From the NCBI RefSeq assembly GCF_964340395.1, contig NC_135568.1, forward strand, positions 14,688,776 through 14,752,775: a DNA stretch of 64,000 bases, read 5' to 3'. The notes below the pieces were generated by a model. It saw only the letters and a program-made list of their open reading frames with translations. It did no database searches and was not told the origin of the DNA. Position numbers and translations under genes: made by a program. Positions 12,501 through 32,640 of this stretch are shown here, piece after piece. The DNA is from Glandiceps talaboti (Eukaryota > Hemichordata > Enteropneusta > Spengelidae). How positions within the stretch are numbered: the first letter of the stretch is position 1; each line of letters begins with the position of its first letter.

Positions 12501-12501
12501 A
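3513..12501 (+). CDS. C2H2 zinc-finger protein with three AT-hooks (gene span)
   Basis: Exons: 3513-3548 (alternative 5' exon), 5686-5825 (ATG at 5784), 7094-7340, 9659-11702 and 12375-12501. From the ATG at 5784 the product is 819 aa. Residues 1-96 form an N-terminal region (KTGWSVFVKV, YGTGDLTEKY) that I do not recognise. An acidic linker follows, then three GRP-type AT-hooks near residues 252, 278 and 362, and 11 C2H2 fingers at about 391-697 joined by TGEKP-like linkers. The tail contains a Thr run. This is a typical nuclear DNA-binding regulator; AT-hooks bind the minor groove of AT-rich DNA. All junctions are GT/AG and keep frame. I could not assign an orthologue. A TIR transposon fills the end of intron 3. 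Confidence 0.9.
3549..5685. other. Intron 1 of the zinc-finger gene
   Basis: 2.1-kb intron bounded by GTAACA and TTTCAACAG. Apart from a 120-bp foldback at 4086-4206 I see no element or coding sequence. Confidence 0.6.
4086..4206. repeat. Foldback repeat (about 40-bp arms)
   Basis: TGATAGTCGTAGCCTGGAAT at 4086 is inverted at the other end as ATTCCAGGCTATGATAGTCT. The arms continue into TGCGGATTGGATTTT against AAAAAATCGAATCCAC. The loop is about 44 bp. It is likely a small MITE in intron 1. Confidence 0.6.
5686..5825 (+). CDS. Zinc-finger gene exon 2, ATG at 5784
   Basis: Acceptor TTTCAACAG, donor CAACAA|GTGAGT. The reading frame of the rest of the gene is open across the exon, and its only in-frame Met is at 5784 (AATATGG, good Kozak), giving MADTQEVTRHLFQQ. 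The exon is 140 nt, not a multiple of three, so including or skipping it changes which start codon can be used. Confidence 0.75.
5826..7093. other. Intron 2 of the zinc-finger gene
   Basis: 1.27-kb intron with GTGAGT donor and TTGGTTCCAG acceptor. It holds one copy of a short inverted-repeat element (6188-6343); nothing else is recognised. Confidence 0.6.
6188..6343. mobile_element. MITE-like element, copy 1 of 3
   Basis: It begins AGAACCCCAT and ends in an inverted form (CACTCATGTGTCATGTGATTCT). The shared internal stretch GAGTGCTTGCATTGTTCTC is on the minus strand here and recurs, on the plus strand, in the copy at 7384-7530. A third, more diverged copy is at 15287-15483. Confidence 0.5.
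7094..7340 (+). CDS. Zinc-finger gene exon 3, N-terminal region
   Basis: Acceptor GGTTCCAG|GCTAAG, donor AAAAAG|GTATTA, phase 0 to phase 1. It encodes 82 codons starting AKQLAEKTGWSVFVKVVSPT. The composition is unlike the low-complexity linker that follows and looks like a folded domain, which I do not recognise. Confidence 0.85.
7341..8550. other. Intron 3 of the zinc-finger gene, 5' part
   Basis: AT-rich intron sequence with a MITE copy at 7384-7530 and a short CA run near 7740. No coding sequence recognised. Confidence 0.55.
7384..7530. mobile_element. MITE-like element, copy 2 of 3 (best TIRs)
   Basis: A 147-bp element flanked by inverted TAGAACCCCATGATGCA and TGAGTCATGGGGTTCTA. Internally it has a second inverted pair around GTGTTCTCTGCA and GCAGAAAACACTGCAA. 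It is inserted about 45 bp inside intron 3. There is no coding capacity. Confidence 0.6.
8551..9630. mobile_element. 1.08-kb TIR DNA transposon next to the exon 4 acceptor
   Basis: The left end AGGCC(A)13GAAATGTTTCTGGTCATG is inverted at the right end as TGACCAGAAACATTTCTTC(T)11GGCCT, giving TIRs of about 35 bp. The element ends 28 bp before exon 4 of the zinc-finger gene. Its interior has minus-strand coding potential (8721-9255). Flanks are TTA and AATAG, and I could not define a target-site duplication, so the superfamily is open. The polyT-rich TIR lies close upstream of the exon 4 splice acceptor. Confidence 0.65.
8721..9255 (-). pseudogene. Unrecognised ORF remnant inside the TIR element
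   Basis: Two overlapping minus-strand frames, 8974-9255 (TTG-led) and 8721-9017 (ATG-led), together look like one broken protein. The break falls at an A-run (8 T on the plus strand near 9000). The upstream frame has alternating beta-like segments (DRIVLEPAYADFPVESSVST). The downstream one is rich in charged and aromatic residues (IRWLQGQNLRWDYNSR). A third frame open upstream of 9260 suggests another frameshift. I recognise no transposase or other family. Confidence 0.35.
9659..11702 (+). CDS. Zinc-finger gene exon 4: AT-hooks and 11 C2H2 fingers
   Basis: Acceptor TTCTTTACAG|AGAGTG, donor TCATG|GTAAGT (an ideal donor; reading through gives a TAA at once). This 2,044-nt exon encodes an acidic linker, three AT-hooks (GRPKKH, GRPRKY, GRPRKY) and 11 consecutive C2H2 fingers. 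Finger 1 starts YICKECGEAF at 10540 and finger 11 ends near 11460. Most have the classic CX2C...HX3H spacing, while fingers 7 and 11 have HX4H. All fingers in one exon is usual for this class. Confidence 0.95.
11703..12374. other. Intron 4 of the zinc-finger gene
   Basis: 672-bp intron containing a 42-43-bp exact-type tandem duplication (12043-12127); otherwise nothing recognised. Confidence 0.6.
12043..12127. repeat. Two-copy tandem repeat, 42/43-bp unit
   Basis: TTACTGCACGAACCATAGCG and the following 22-23 bases (CTCAAACAAACAATA end) occur twice in direct succession, differing by one inserted G. Confidence 0.9.
12375..12501 (+). CDS. Zinc-finger gene terminal coding exon
   Basis: Acceptor CTTTTCAG|GGATTC. 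The exon continues in frame from the split Trp codon for 41 codons to TAA at 12499. The last 13 codons (LLSATQPSLTDRH) and the stop fall in the first unit of a degenerate tandem repeat that carries on into the 3' region. Confidence 0.85.
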
Positions 12502-13190
12502 TACTCTGGTTGTTTCAGCCACCAAACGTGGTGTAGAAAACAGACATTGATATTGTGTTTTCAGCCACTGTGCACGGTTTAACCAGAGACAGTGGAAACA
12601 GCGAATGACGTCATTCTTGTACAGTGTCAATGGGATTATTTTCGGAATGGGATTCCAACAGATTATGTTGACCTCTTAATAGTTGACTTTTGATGGTTGC
12701 CATGGTTGCCTGTCCTTTTCTTGTCCACTGTCTATGGTTTAAGAAGTCAAGAACGCTATGCTTCTTTCAGACACTTGGTAACAATTGCCAGACAGGTATT
12801 AATATTGTGCCAATGAGCAGAGTTTAGGAAACAGTCAGTAATACTATGCTTTTTTTCAGCTACCCATTAACTTTTGGCAGACAGGTATATTGTGTTTTTA
12901 GCCCATGAGCACAGTTTATTTCAGACATTAATACTATGCTTCTTTCAGGTATTTAGCAAATTAGTTCGGCCACCAAACTGGGTTTAGTGAATAGACTTTG
13001 ATATTATGTTTTCAGCCAATGAGCACACTTTAACGATCAGTCAATAACACTATTCTTCTTTCAGCCACCTGGTAACATTCTACAGACAGGCAACAGTATT
13101 GTGTTTACAGCCAGTGAGCATAGTTTAGGATAGACCATAATGCTAAGTTTCTTTCAGCTACTGAGCTAAGTTTTACATAGGAATAGATGC
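12455..13190. repeat. Degenerate tandem repeat, about 45-50-bp units
   Basis: At least nine diverged units are built around CTTTCAGCCACC, AGACAGGCATTAATA and TTGTGTTTTCAGCCA. The array starts inside the coding sequence of the zinc-finger gene and forms its proximal 3' region. Units differ strongly, so the array is old. Confidence 0.7.
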
Positions 13191-13384
13191 ACAGAATTAC
13201 CACTACTTTCAGTTACTAGGCATAATCTAGAAGATTACTAGTAAATGTGTTACGTTGACATGTCATGTTGTTTTTCAGTGATATCTGGTAAATATGGAGT
13301 TATCTTAAATCAATCTCCAAAGAATACCAGGTAGGAAACCTCTCAAAGTTTAGTAGACAGTAAGTAGTAATTTTATATGTCATT

Positions 13385-13960
13385 TGTCACCCATTGCAGT
13401 AGTTTGGCAGACAGAGAGTACTTTTCACCAACCAGCGTAGAGTGGTAGGCAGTAATGTTATGCCACATCTTACCAACTAGCATAGATTGACACAGACAGG
13501 TAGTACTTGTCACCAACCTGTCAAGAGGGGTAGGGAGATAGTGATGTTATGCCACTTGTAACCAACTGATATACGTATAGACTGGCAGAGAAGTAGTACC
13601 AACTAGCACAGTTTGGCAGACAGGTAGTACCAGCATAGTTTCATTAATGAGTAGAACTTTTCACCAATTAGAGTAGATTGGCAGGCAGATAATTGTATGT
13701 TACTTGTCACCAACCAGCATAGTTTGCCAGATAGGGACCAATTAGAGTTAAGTGACAGGCAGATAATAATTGTATATCATTTGTCACCACCCAGCCTACT
13801 TTCATTGACAAGCGGTACTTTTCAGCAAATGGTGTAGATTGGAAGACGTGTAATAATTGTCAGCAACTAGTATAACATAGTAGGCAGACATCAATGGTGT
13901 GTCACTTGTGAGTAGTCACTAACTTGTAGTGTAGCAGGCAGATAATAATGTTATGCTGTA
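13385..13960. repeat. Second degenerate tandem repeat array
   Basis: Repeated variants of AGTTTGGCAGACAGGTAGTA, CACCAACCAGCATAG and ATAATGTTATGCCACTTGTC occur in loose succession. It shares the GGCAGACAG core with the array at 12455-13190 and may be an offshoot of it. Confidence 0.6.
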
Positions 13961-14167
13961 AAGATGAATTGAAACATTAATATTCAATGAAAATGGTGAA
14001 AAATAATCATATCTGACAAACATGAAGGTAAAATTATTAAAACAGTTTACCAAAAAGAGCGTTTTAAATGGAAATTCTTGTACTTAGAGTCAAACAATTT
14101 TTGGAAAAACCACTTTTGAGCACAAATGAATTTCTTAGGTTCAGTAGTGCTATATGTATGGAAAAGT

Positions 14168-14194
14168 GTGTGTGTGTGTGTGTGTGTGTGTGTA
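14168..14194. repeat. (GT)n microsatellite
   Basis: About 13 GT units. The flanking text CAGTAGTGCTAT upstream and TAAAAAAAC downstream is shared with the (GT)n at 16408, so both belong to one dispersed element. Confidence 0.9.
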
Positions 14195-14295
14195 ACTTAA
14201 AGTAAAAAAACTACTGGACCAATTGCCATGATATTTGATAGGTATATTACCTTGGGTGTCTAGTTTGTGTGATTCCAATATGGTGTGTGATTTTT

Positions 14296-14880
14296 GGTCA
14301 AAAGCGTAAACTCAAAAACTACTAGGCAGATCAGTCGGAAATTGTGTAGGAATGTTCTTAGGGGTGTTAAGATTAAGAACTGTTCATGACATGACATCAG
14401 TGATATGCAAATTAGGGCTAAAAATGTGTCTTATATGGTCAAAAATCTATAATTCCAAAATTACCGAGCAGATTTAGCTGAAATTTAGTGGAAACTTTCT
14501 TAGGGGTGATTAAATTAAGAAATGTTCATGACATGAGGATGCAATCAGCGATTTGTAAATTAGGGCTAAAAATGTGTCTTTTGGTCAAAAATCTATAATT
14601 CCATAACTAGAGCAGATTGGGCTGAAATTTACTGTGGATGCATCTGGGGATGTGTAGATGAAACTTCAAAGTGTACTCATAACATTATGATCCTGTCTGC
14701 AACATGCAAATTAGGTCTACAAATGTAAATTTTGATTAAAAAAACTTGAATGTTGAAAACGACATATTGAATGGGGCTGAAGCTCAGTGGAGAAGTGTCT
14801 GGGGGGTGTTATTCTGCATTTACTATTCAAAACATTTTGACACAACTGCTAGTAACCATGACCACACCCTTAGCAACAGT
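14296..14880. repeat. Tandem repeat, about 145-150-bp units (4 copies)
   Basis: Units begin near 14296, 14439, 14583 and 14734. They share GGTCAAAAATCTATAATTCC, GAGCAGATT.GGCTGAAATTT and ATGCAAATTAGG.CTA.AAATG. Similar single units occur near 16440-16625 and 17200-17330, so the family is both tandem and dispersed. Confidence 0.7.
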
Positions 14881-15105
14881 GAAATGATGATGCCTATAAC
14901 AAAGATCACAGGGATGCGTAGGTATGTGAATAAAGTTTCAACAAATGTATGCAAATATGCCTAGCAACAAGGCCATGGCCATAGCAACAGCCAAATGATG
15001 TGTATTGCAAAGGTGAAACCAGGGAAGGGTAGGTAAGTAATAATGATTCCAATACGCTTAGCAACAATATCACACCCATAGCAACAGCAAAATACTGTTG
15101 TGCTA
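14850..15105. repeat. About 100-bp repeats rich in TAGCAAC motifs
   Basis: Three diverged units each carry pairs such as CTTAGCAACAG and CATAGCAACAG. TAGCAAC is the RFX/X-box half-site core, but the motifs repeat because the units repeat, so function is not implied. Confidence 0.55.
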
Positions 15106-15286
15106 CGCCGCCATTAGTGGTATTTTTCTAAATTTTCATGAACATCTTGCCAGCATTGTCAGGGATGTATAGAGGATTTCATTTTATTTTATATGGTGCA
15201 ATGAAAGATGTTCAAATTGTACAACCCCAGTAAAATATTATTAACCATTGTATAGAAATATGCTTTTTTTTGTAGAAACGTAATAA

Positions 15287-15483
15287 TAAAACCAAGTGAT
15301 GCCTAAACATGGTAATGCTAGTATGGGTGGGTGGGGCTGGAGGGGTGGGAAATATACACATTCATACTTGCGTTTCTTTTGCTACAATTTGACTCACTAC
15401 ACCTCTGAAAGTATGCTACAGAGAACACTTTTGCAAATATCTCGAGTACACCAAACTTGCACTCGCACATCATGGGGTTTTGT
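15287..15483. mobile_element. MITE-like element, copy 3 of 3
   Basis: The right end CTTGCACTCGCACATCATGGGGTTTTGTCA is the inverse of the left end of the 7384-7530 copy; the left end is diverged. Internal CTACAGAGAACACTTTTGCA corresponds to the shared core. Confidence 0.4.
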
Positions 15484-16370
15484 CAAATTACAAAATATTT
15501 CTTTCTGGTTGGAAAGCTTTAAACTGCACAAGTTGTGTATGATAAATCCCTACCTTTCAATTTGAAGGAAGTCACGTTTCGACACGATAATCTCATTGGT
15601 TTATAATAACGCTTCACTTTAAATTTTATTTGCTGAGAACAAATCATGGTCATACTCAGAATAAATTAGCACATTTTGTATTTTTCGCTTTGGGTTTACT
15701 ATGATAGACTAATTTTTTTTAAATATTATTATGTGGATTTGTATGTGCCATTGCTGTTTGTCACAACAAACTTCTACATTCGCAGTTTTTGTATATATGG
15801 ATTTATGTACATTAGGCCTGTGGCCACGGTACTATGAATGTCTAGCTAAATTTGTAAGTAGATTAAAGAGTTTCTCTAGCTATGGTGGAATGATTTTCAG
15901 ATTTGAAAGCCAATGATTTGTCACTTGGCAAGAGTGAGTTTAGTGGACACCATTCACAAACCGTATAGAAACAGAAACTGATTGGGTTCATTGTCTATGA
16001 TTAATGTCATTGCCTTCAAAAAAAATTCAATTTGCTGTCATCTTCAAAATGCTGTAACTGGGAAGAATTTGAAGAATTTGGTATTTATAATTTATAATAT
16101 ATTGGAAATAAAATGATTCACAAATTGATCCGTATGGGACGCCCATTTTATTTGTTGCTTGTATGGATATGATGCCATGTTAATGTTAATGGTACCATAT
16201 TGCTACCGATTTACTGGGTAAGATACTTAAACCAATGTAACAGAACACCTCTGATACCACACTCTAATTTATGAAATGAAATAAATACCCAAGTTAATGG
16301 TTCCTAATGCTTATTAGCCATATGGATGAGAAATTGATATATATTTTGGAATGTTAGCACAACTGAACTG
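15484..16370. other. Intergenic, nothing recognised
   Basis: AT-rich; an AATAAA at about 16107 is too far from the zinc-finger stop to be assigned to it. No gene or element supported. Confidence 0.4.
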
Positions 16371-16402
16371 AGTTTCAGTAGTGCTATAGGCCTTGAGATG
16401 AA

Positions 16403-16437
<35 letters not shown>

Positions 16438-16780
16438 AACTTAATAGTAAAAAAACCAACAGGAGTGAAACTTGGTGGAATGGTGTCTAGTCTGTGGATT
16501 GAGTTTTGCTAGCAGGCGAGGCAGATATTTGGTTGTGATGTTTCTATGGGTATCCTGATTGAGAATTGTCCAGCACTTCTTGTTTACATGTAAATAGGGT
16601 CGAAAAAGTGTGATTTTGTGGTCAGAAAAAATCTTCGAATGTATTTTATTCTCAGTTCAGAGTATGAAGGGCAGACAAGACAAAAATGAATTTCATCTTC
16701 TACACTATAGTATTGGTTTCACAAAGAGTACAACTTTTTTCCAGACGAGTATAAGGTAATTGAGGATCTGTTTCGATATG
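16370..16780. repeat. Dispersed repeat with (GT)n, copy A
   Basis: CAGTAGTGCTAT, (GT)13 at 16408-16434, then about 280 bp (TGAGTTTTGCTAG ... CTACACTATAGTATTGGTTT) that recurs in direct orientation at 17165-17460. Confidence 0.65.
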
Positions 16781-17164
16781 CAAGCTAGCAATGCAAGGAG
16801 ATTCTAACATTTCTGTCATAATATTTTGAGATAATGCTCCTGCCAAATACATTTACATTTCCCGTATAAGTGAAGGTTTTGATAACGATCTGTAGTAGCT
16901 TTGGTTGTGTGTCATTTAGATATAATTTACTGTCAGATTTAGAATATACTAACACTGGCCTACCTGTTCATTTCACAAGATTGCATATTAATTGGACATG
17001 AGTATGAAGATAATTAACTTAATCCCACACAGTAGAAATGAAGTGTCAATGCCCTTACTGTTTATCTCATTTCAATATGCTTCATGTTAAACTTGTAACC
17101 GGTCGATCGGTTGGGTTGTAATGAGTTTATGTGGCGTGGGTGGGTGGGATGTGATGAGATGAGA

Positions 17165-17460
17165 TGGTTTGGATGAGTTGAGTTTTGCTAGGCTAGCCAG
17201 TTTTGATTGAGCTGAAATTTGGTTGTGATGTGTCTAGGGGTATCCTAATTGAGAATTGTGCATCATAAGATGACGTCCATGTTGACATGCAAATGAGGTC
17301 TAAAAGTGTGATATTTTGGTAATAAACATATTGTCGAATGTAATTCTTTCTCAGTTCTGAGTAGACAGGACAGACAGGACAAAGGTGAAATTTGTCTTCT
17401 ACACTATTGGTTTCACGTCACAAACAATACATTTTTCCTGACGATTATTGCGTAAGGATG
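17165..17460. repeat. Dispersed repeat, copy B of the 16500-16780 block
   Basis: Shares TTGAGTTTTGCTAG, ATTTGGTTGTGATG, GGGTATCCTAATTGAGAATT and CTTCTACACTATTGGTTTCA with the block at 16500-16780. It lacks the (GT)n at its start. Confidence 0.65.
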
Positions 17461-18924
17461 ACTCTTTTTATGTTTCTCGTTATTTTTCATAGCAACTATA
17501 TGGGTAGGTCAGTCAGGGTATTTTTTTAAAAAGTTTTAAAAAAAAATCTTCACGATTTTCTGCCTCTCCTTTTCCTCCTCTGTATCTTCTTTATTTTGAT
17601 TCCTGGTAACAAGCCCTTTCCCAACTTCTCTAAACAATTGGCATGTTCGCAGCCCCCCCCCACCCACCTGAATAACTACCGTCATCAAAGAAATACTGTG
17701 TCGTTTCCGCCGCCATGACTGTAGATGACGATGACAGTCTAGACACTTGAAAAAGTAATGAGAAACATAGGGCCACACTTATAATGTATTCAGATGAATA
17801 TGGCATTATGGTATGTCAAATTGGTACTATTATAAAAAGCCCCACAATTCTGGTTACAAAGAGGCTCTTTCTATCCTCGAGCACCTCTATGAATCTGTTA
17901 TCGTCAACTCGAATTTGCTTCTGAATACAGTGGGGGCATATGTATGATAAGAGTCACAGTCAACCAAAAACAAATATCCTCTGTCCAATGGTGTAGGCAA
18001 TGGTTGGGTGCAACCAGATCTATATTCTAAACGACGAGGGCGAAATTCAAACTAGCTCATGTTTAGACCTGTCTGCATCCATCTATTGTGACATGGTTTA
18101 TAACTGTGAACAGAAGTTATTTATGAAAGTTCCTGCGTAGACAGTGGAGGCGAAACATCTAATGTAATGGTTCCTGTTGATGTTTGATGATCTATTATAT
18201 ATGGCTATTATCAAACCTGGTTGATCACTGAAACTGACCGCGACTATAACTTCCTCTGTACGTTGTGAGTACACTTTTGTGGGCTTCAGTTACAGACTAT
18301 GGCACTTTGATATACATTTTGCGGACGTTTCTAGTAAAAACATACTGATAAAATTATATTATAGCAGTGTTCTCCCCATTTACCTTTTTTCGCATGCAAA
18401 TCCTCACATTCTCTTGATTTAAAAAAAAAATTCTTCCGATCAAAGTACAATTCTGAATCATTCAATTGTTGCCATATTTCCAATAGTTCTATTTTTAAAA
18501 ATATGGTTATTCCTGATTGCAAGTATTCCCTGTCTTGTATGATGTGCATGGGCAGTAACAGTAAACCTGATAGGAAATGATACAACTTTGTTTTCCAAAT
18601 TTCGAAAAGAAATAAAAAACCCTGGGTTTTTTCCTTTGATATCTAAACCTTTGGTCCGAATTCCACCAGTAGCGATCAGTTCCTATATTTTCACAAATAT
18701 TATATCAAAAAAATATATATTAATTTCTAATTGTAGCCATTTCCTGTAGTACGTAGCATGGTATAAAATAACCAACAAATCGTAGAAGTGTACCAGCAAA
18801 ACTTAAACTGAACTCTAGCACACATTAGTGCGTACATCGATGGTTGAGCTTCTGAAGTGTGGGTGACTTAACGTACGACCGTGCCTACCCTGTCATATTG
18901 GACCACGCTGTGAATATATTATTC
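17461..18924. other. Intergenic region upstream of the SLC24-like gene
   Basis: AT-rich with a C-run near 17650. No gene supported. It should contain the exchanger promoter, but I see no distinctive motif. Confidence 0.4.
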
Positions 18925-29559
<10,635 letters not shown>

Positions 29560-29669
29560 CAAAGAGTATGTGTAATTTATGTAAATATATACACAGACAA
29601 GCTCACGCGAGATTGTCCACGTGATCATGACATTAAGAAAAATACAAGTAACTTTATAAGCTGATAGAT

Positions 29670-29675
29670 AATAAA
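29670..29675 (+). terminator. Candidate poly(A) signal of the SLC24-like gene
   Basis: AATAAA 111 bases after the stop codon; the first AATAAA downstream of it. Confidence 0.5.
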
Positions 29676-31090
29676 TTCTGGAGGACCACAGAGAAAATTG
29701 GCTTCTACCAACAGGACAATCCTCGTTACGTAAGTTTATGGAATTGGGGCACGGTGAATCACTGATCCATCAAAGCACAGTCCCTTATCATATATATTAG
29801 GGATAGAAGAATTGTGATCAAAGGTATGTGTTCCAGACGTTACCTTGTCTCGGTTACCCGGACCCCAAACAGGGGCACGTATTATTGTTTAGATTGCCGT
29901 TTTCTTAAGAAGATATCGTATGAATCCTGCTGCTACAAATGTATCAATCTCTATACTAGTAGAAACAACACTCCTTACAGGTAGGAATATAAGCTTAGAG
30001 TCAAAACGTTGTTATATTTAGCCTGTAGACCAGGAAAACAACAACCAAAGAAATATTACGTGCCATTATGGTCTCTCACTGCTGGAGGTCTTGTACGATG
30101 GAGACCACTGGTCCAGACGAGAGTCTTGGGAAACCATGTTTCAACTACCCCGTGAGGGAAGTCGCACAGTGCATTTCTTCAAAGCATACAAAATGGTCGT
30201 ATGAGACCTGTTTGTCGTAATTAATATACTCAGTCGCTTGAGAAGTGTAATCGGAATCTCGTTTCCCCCAGTCTCTCGTTTGGGTAGTCTCGTAGGCAGA
30301 GCCCCCAGCGGCGAGAGGTTGGGTAACCGAGACTAGACTTTACCTACTTTCTGGCAGTGGTGATCGCAGTGTCCAGCAAGACTGATAAGAAAATGGCCGA
30401 TTAATATTTATCAAAAAAACTATGTAATAACGTCAGGTACCATGGAGCCGATATACATATATCGTCGATGAATAACTAGTCAGGAAACAAATGATTCAGA
30501 GTCACATATGATCCATTATCAACTGATTGGTTATATAATCAATCAATCATTTACATAAAAATATCGATTAAGTATTGATCAATTAATTAAATATTTATTT
30601 ATTGTAAATGACCAAGAAGTAGAAGCCTGATAGGAATATTTCATTATGTAGAGGCCAGCCTTTTATTGTCATGTATATGTTTTCATTGCCATTATTTATT
30701 TTACTTTTATTTATTTATTTATATTTATAAACGGCAATGCATCCATTATATGGGTTTTCATGCAATTGCTAAATATAACAAATACAAATACAGATTTAAA
30801 ATACAAATAGATGGGACTGATCTAAAAATTATGCAACAATATTGAACACCGAGAGGAGTGGAAGAATGCAGAAGGCATTAGATTGATGAACTATTTGCAA
30901 TGATGGATGCCCTGTATCTGAAGGATCGTGAGTGGGCTTTTGGTATGTGGAATTTGACCCTTGTGTTGTATTGATGAACGATATCATTGGTTGTAATAAA
31001 TTCGGAAAGGTATGACGGTACTTCATTAAAAACACATTTTTTTCGTTTATAGACAATCTTGTCTAAAAATGGATATAGTAAGGGAGCCTT
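29676..31090. other. Intergenic, nothing supported
   Basis: No gene recognised. TCTCGGTTACCC at about 29856 and GGGTAACCGAGA at about 30325 are inverted, 470 bp apart, and could mark a decayed element, but no other support was found. Confidence 0.4.
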
Positions 31091-31230
31091 CAGTAATTAC
31101 AAGGGAGGAGGCCGGGGGAATTGAGGGGAGGGGGTAACATCTTACAAATCAGCCCTCAGGGAGGGCCATATTGTAGAAAATGGAAATTATAGGGGAGGGT
31201 CACACTTTACTTTGTCTAAATTTGCATTAT
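31091..31230. mobile_element. End of a G/C-rich TIR element (partial copy)
   Basis: CAGTAATTACAAGGGAGGAG followed by GCCGGGGGAAT and GGGAGGGTCACACTTTAC matches the terminus of the element at 62456-63416. The opposite end was not found nearby. Confidence 0.4.
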
Positions 31231-31626
31231 TTTGTGATCTTGGGTTGTGCCCACCACTGCTACCGGTTCCAATCCTACTACTACTGCCACTGCCACCATT
31301 GTAAAGTAATATCATAACATATCAGTCAAATGCAGTTACTATGCAACTCTCTATGAGCACTACTGGTTGCTGATTTAGTAATGCTTTCATGGGCCACCTT
31401 ACAATGTGTCTCCTCCCAAAGTCCCCTTCCAAGATCTATGCCATGGCTCATGACTATGTCCCTATTTTATTTATTTTACAGTACTAGCCACTTAGTCTGC
31501 GTAGAATTTAGTACGTCTTCAATAACTTTTAAGAATGGTTTGAATAAAAGAAACACAATGAGATCGGTGGCGTTGTTGTTGTTGTTGTTATTGTTGTTGT
31601 TGCTGTTGTTGTTGTTGTTGTTGCCG

Positions 31627-31682
<56 letters not shown>

Positions 31683-32159
31683 GATGATGATGATGATGAT
31701 GATGTTATAGTTACTGTTGGTATTTTTCCTAGCTAACAATCGCATTAACAGTACAGCCTGGTAATGCAGCTTTCATTTTTAATATAAAATATTGAAATCA
31801 GCCTACGACATGGAGAAATCCCAATACAAATACGGCTAAAATTATGTAGGTTTGGTGTTTCACTCATGTGACATGGCATTTAATACAAGTTGTAATGCAA
31901 AAGAAACAATTACATAGGTGCCGTGCGCAGTGGGGATGTATAAGTAGTCAAGTTGAAATGTTGATTATCAGTTTGAAAATAAACAATTGCAGCCATTCAC
32001 ATCATCAAGTCCATGTGTAATGTTTTCATTAGAAGCCTGTTTTTACTGCAGTGTGAAAGAACACCAATGCTTATTAGTGTTCAATGTAACTGGGCAAAGG
32101 ATCCTTCTGTGTTTATTATGTCTCCGTTATTGTTAGTCTAGAGTTGACATACGTCTATC
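31231..32159. other. Intergenic with (GTT)n microsatellite
   Basis: (GTT)n and (GAT)n run from about 31572 to 31706. Leu-rich and Asn-rich frames through it are artefacts. No gene recognised. Confidence 0.6.
31572..31706. repeat. (GTT)n(GAT)n trinucleotide array
   Basis: About 130 bp of GTT units with few interruptions, ending in seven GAT units. Confidence 0.95.
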
Positions 32160-32640
32160 ATTGTGTCAAAAACGTGTCTTCGACGATATTTGAGAATCAT
32201 TGGAACCGATCTGCCTTCGCTTGATTCCATATATCGCTCGATGACTGTCCGCAAGGCAACATCCATTAGACAAGATTCACGTCACCCCACTCATGATCTT
32301 TTTAATCTTTTATGCTCTGGTCGGCGCTATAGTAGTATAAAGTCAACCACTGAACGTTTCAGGAAAAGATTTTACCCGTCTGCAATTCGATTTTTAAATA
32401 ACTCTTGATATTCACTTATATCTTCTTCTTTTTTAACCCTTCCTTTTTATCCTTTCTTTTTTACCCTGTTTTTAAGAGCACCCCTAAATAGTTATATTCC
32501 TTTTTTTACATATGGAAACGAAGAGTCTCAATCTGATTAAATATATAACAAGACATGTCAGTGCTATTCTACTAGGTATATCTTGTCTTTGGATCGAATG
32601 GATTAAAAATAAAATGTAAAAATAAAAGAAATCCCGATCT
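32160..32640 (+). mobile_element. 5'-truncated LINE tail (different family)
   Basis: An 81-codon frame to 32408 reads LRIIGTDLPSLDSIYRSMTV, SGRRYSSIKSTTERFRKRFY and PSAIRFLNNS*, the standard C-terminal end of a jockey/CR1-group ORF2. A 3' UTR follows, ending in an A-rich run near 32630. It differs from the two other LINE tails in the window. Confidence 0.7.

Noticed and set aside
18859-18924. Upstream extension of SLC24 exon 1
   Set aside because: It begins at GTG; the first in-frame ATG is 18925, and a stop lies just upstream at 18853.
31381-31745. Leu-rich and Asn-rich frames of about 100 codons
   Set aside because: They are translations of a (GTT)n/(AAC)n microsatellite.
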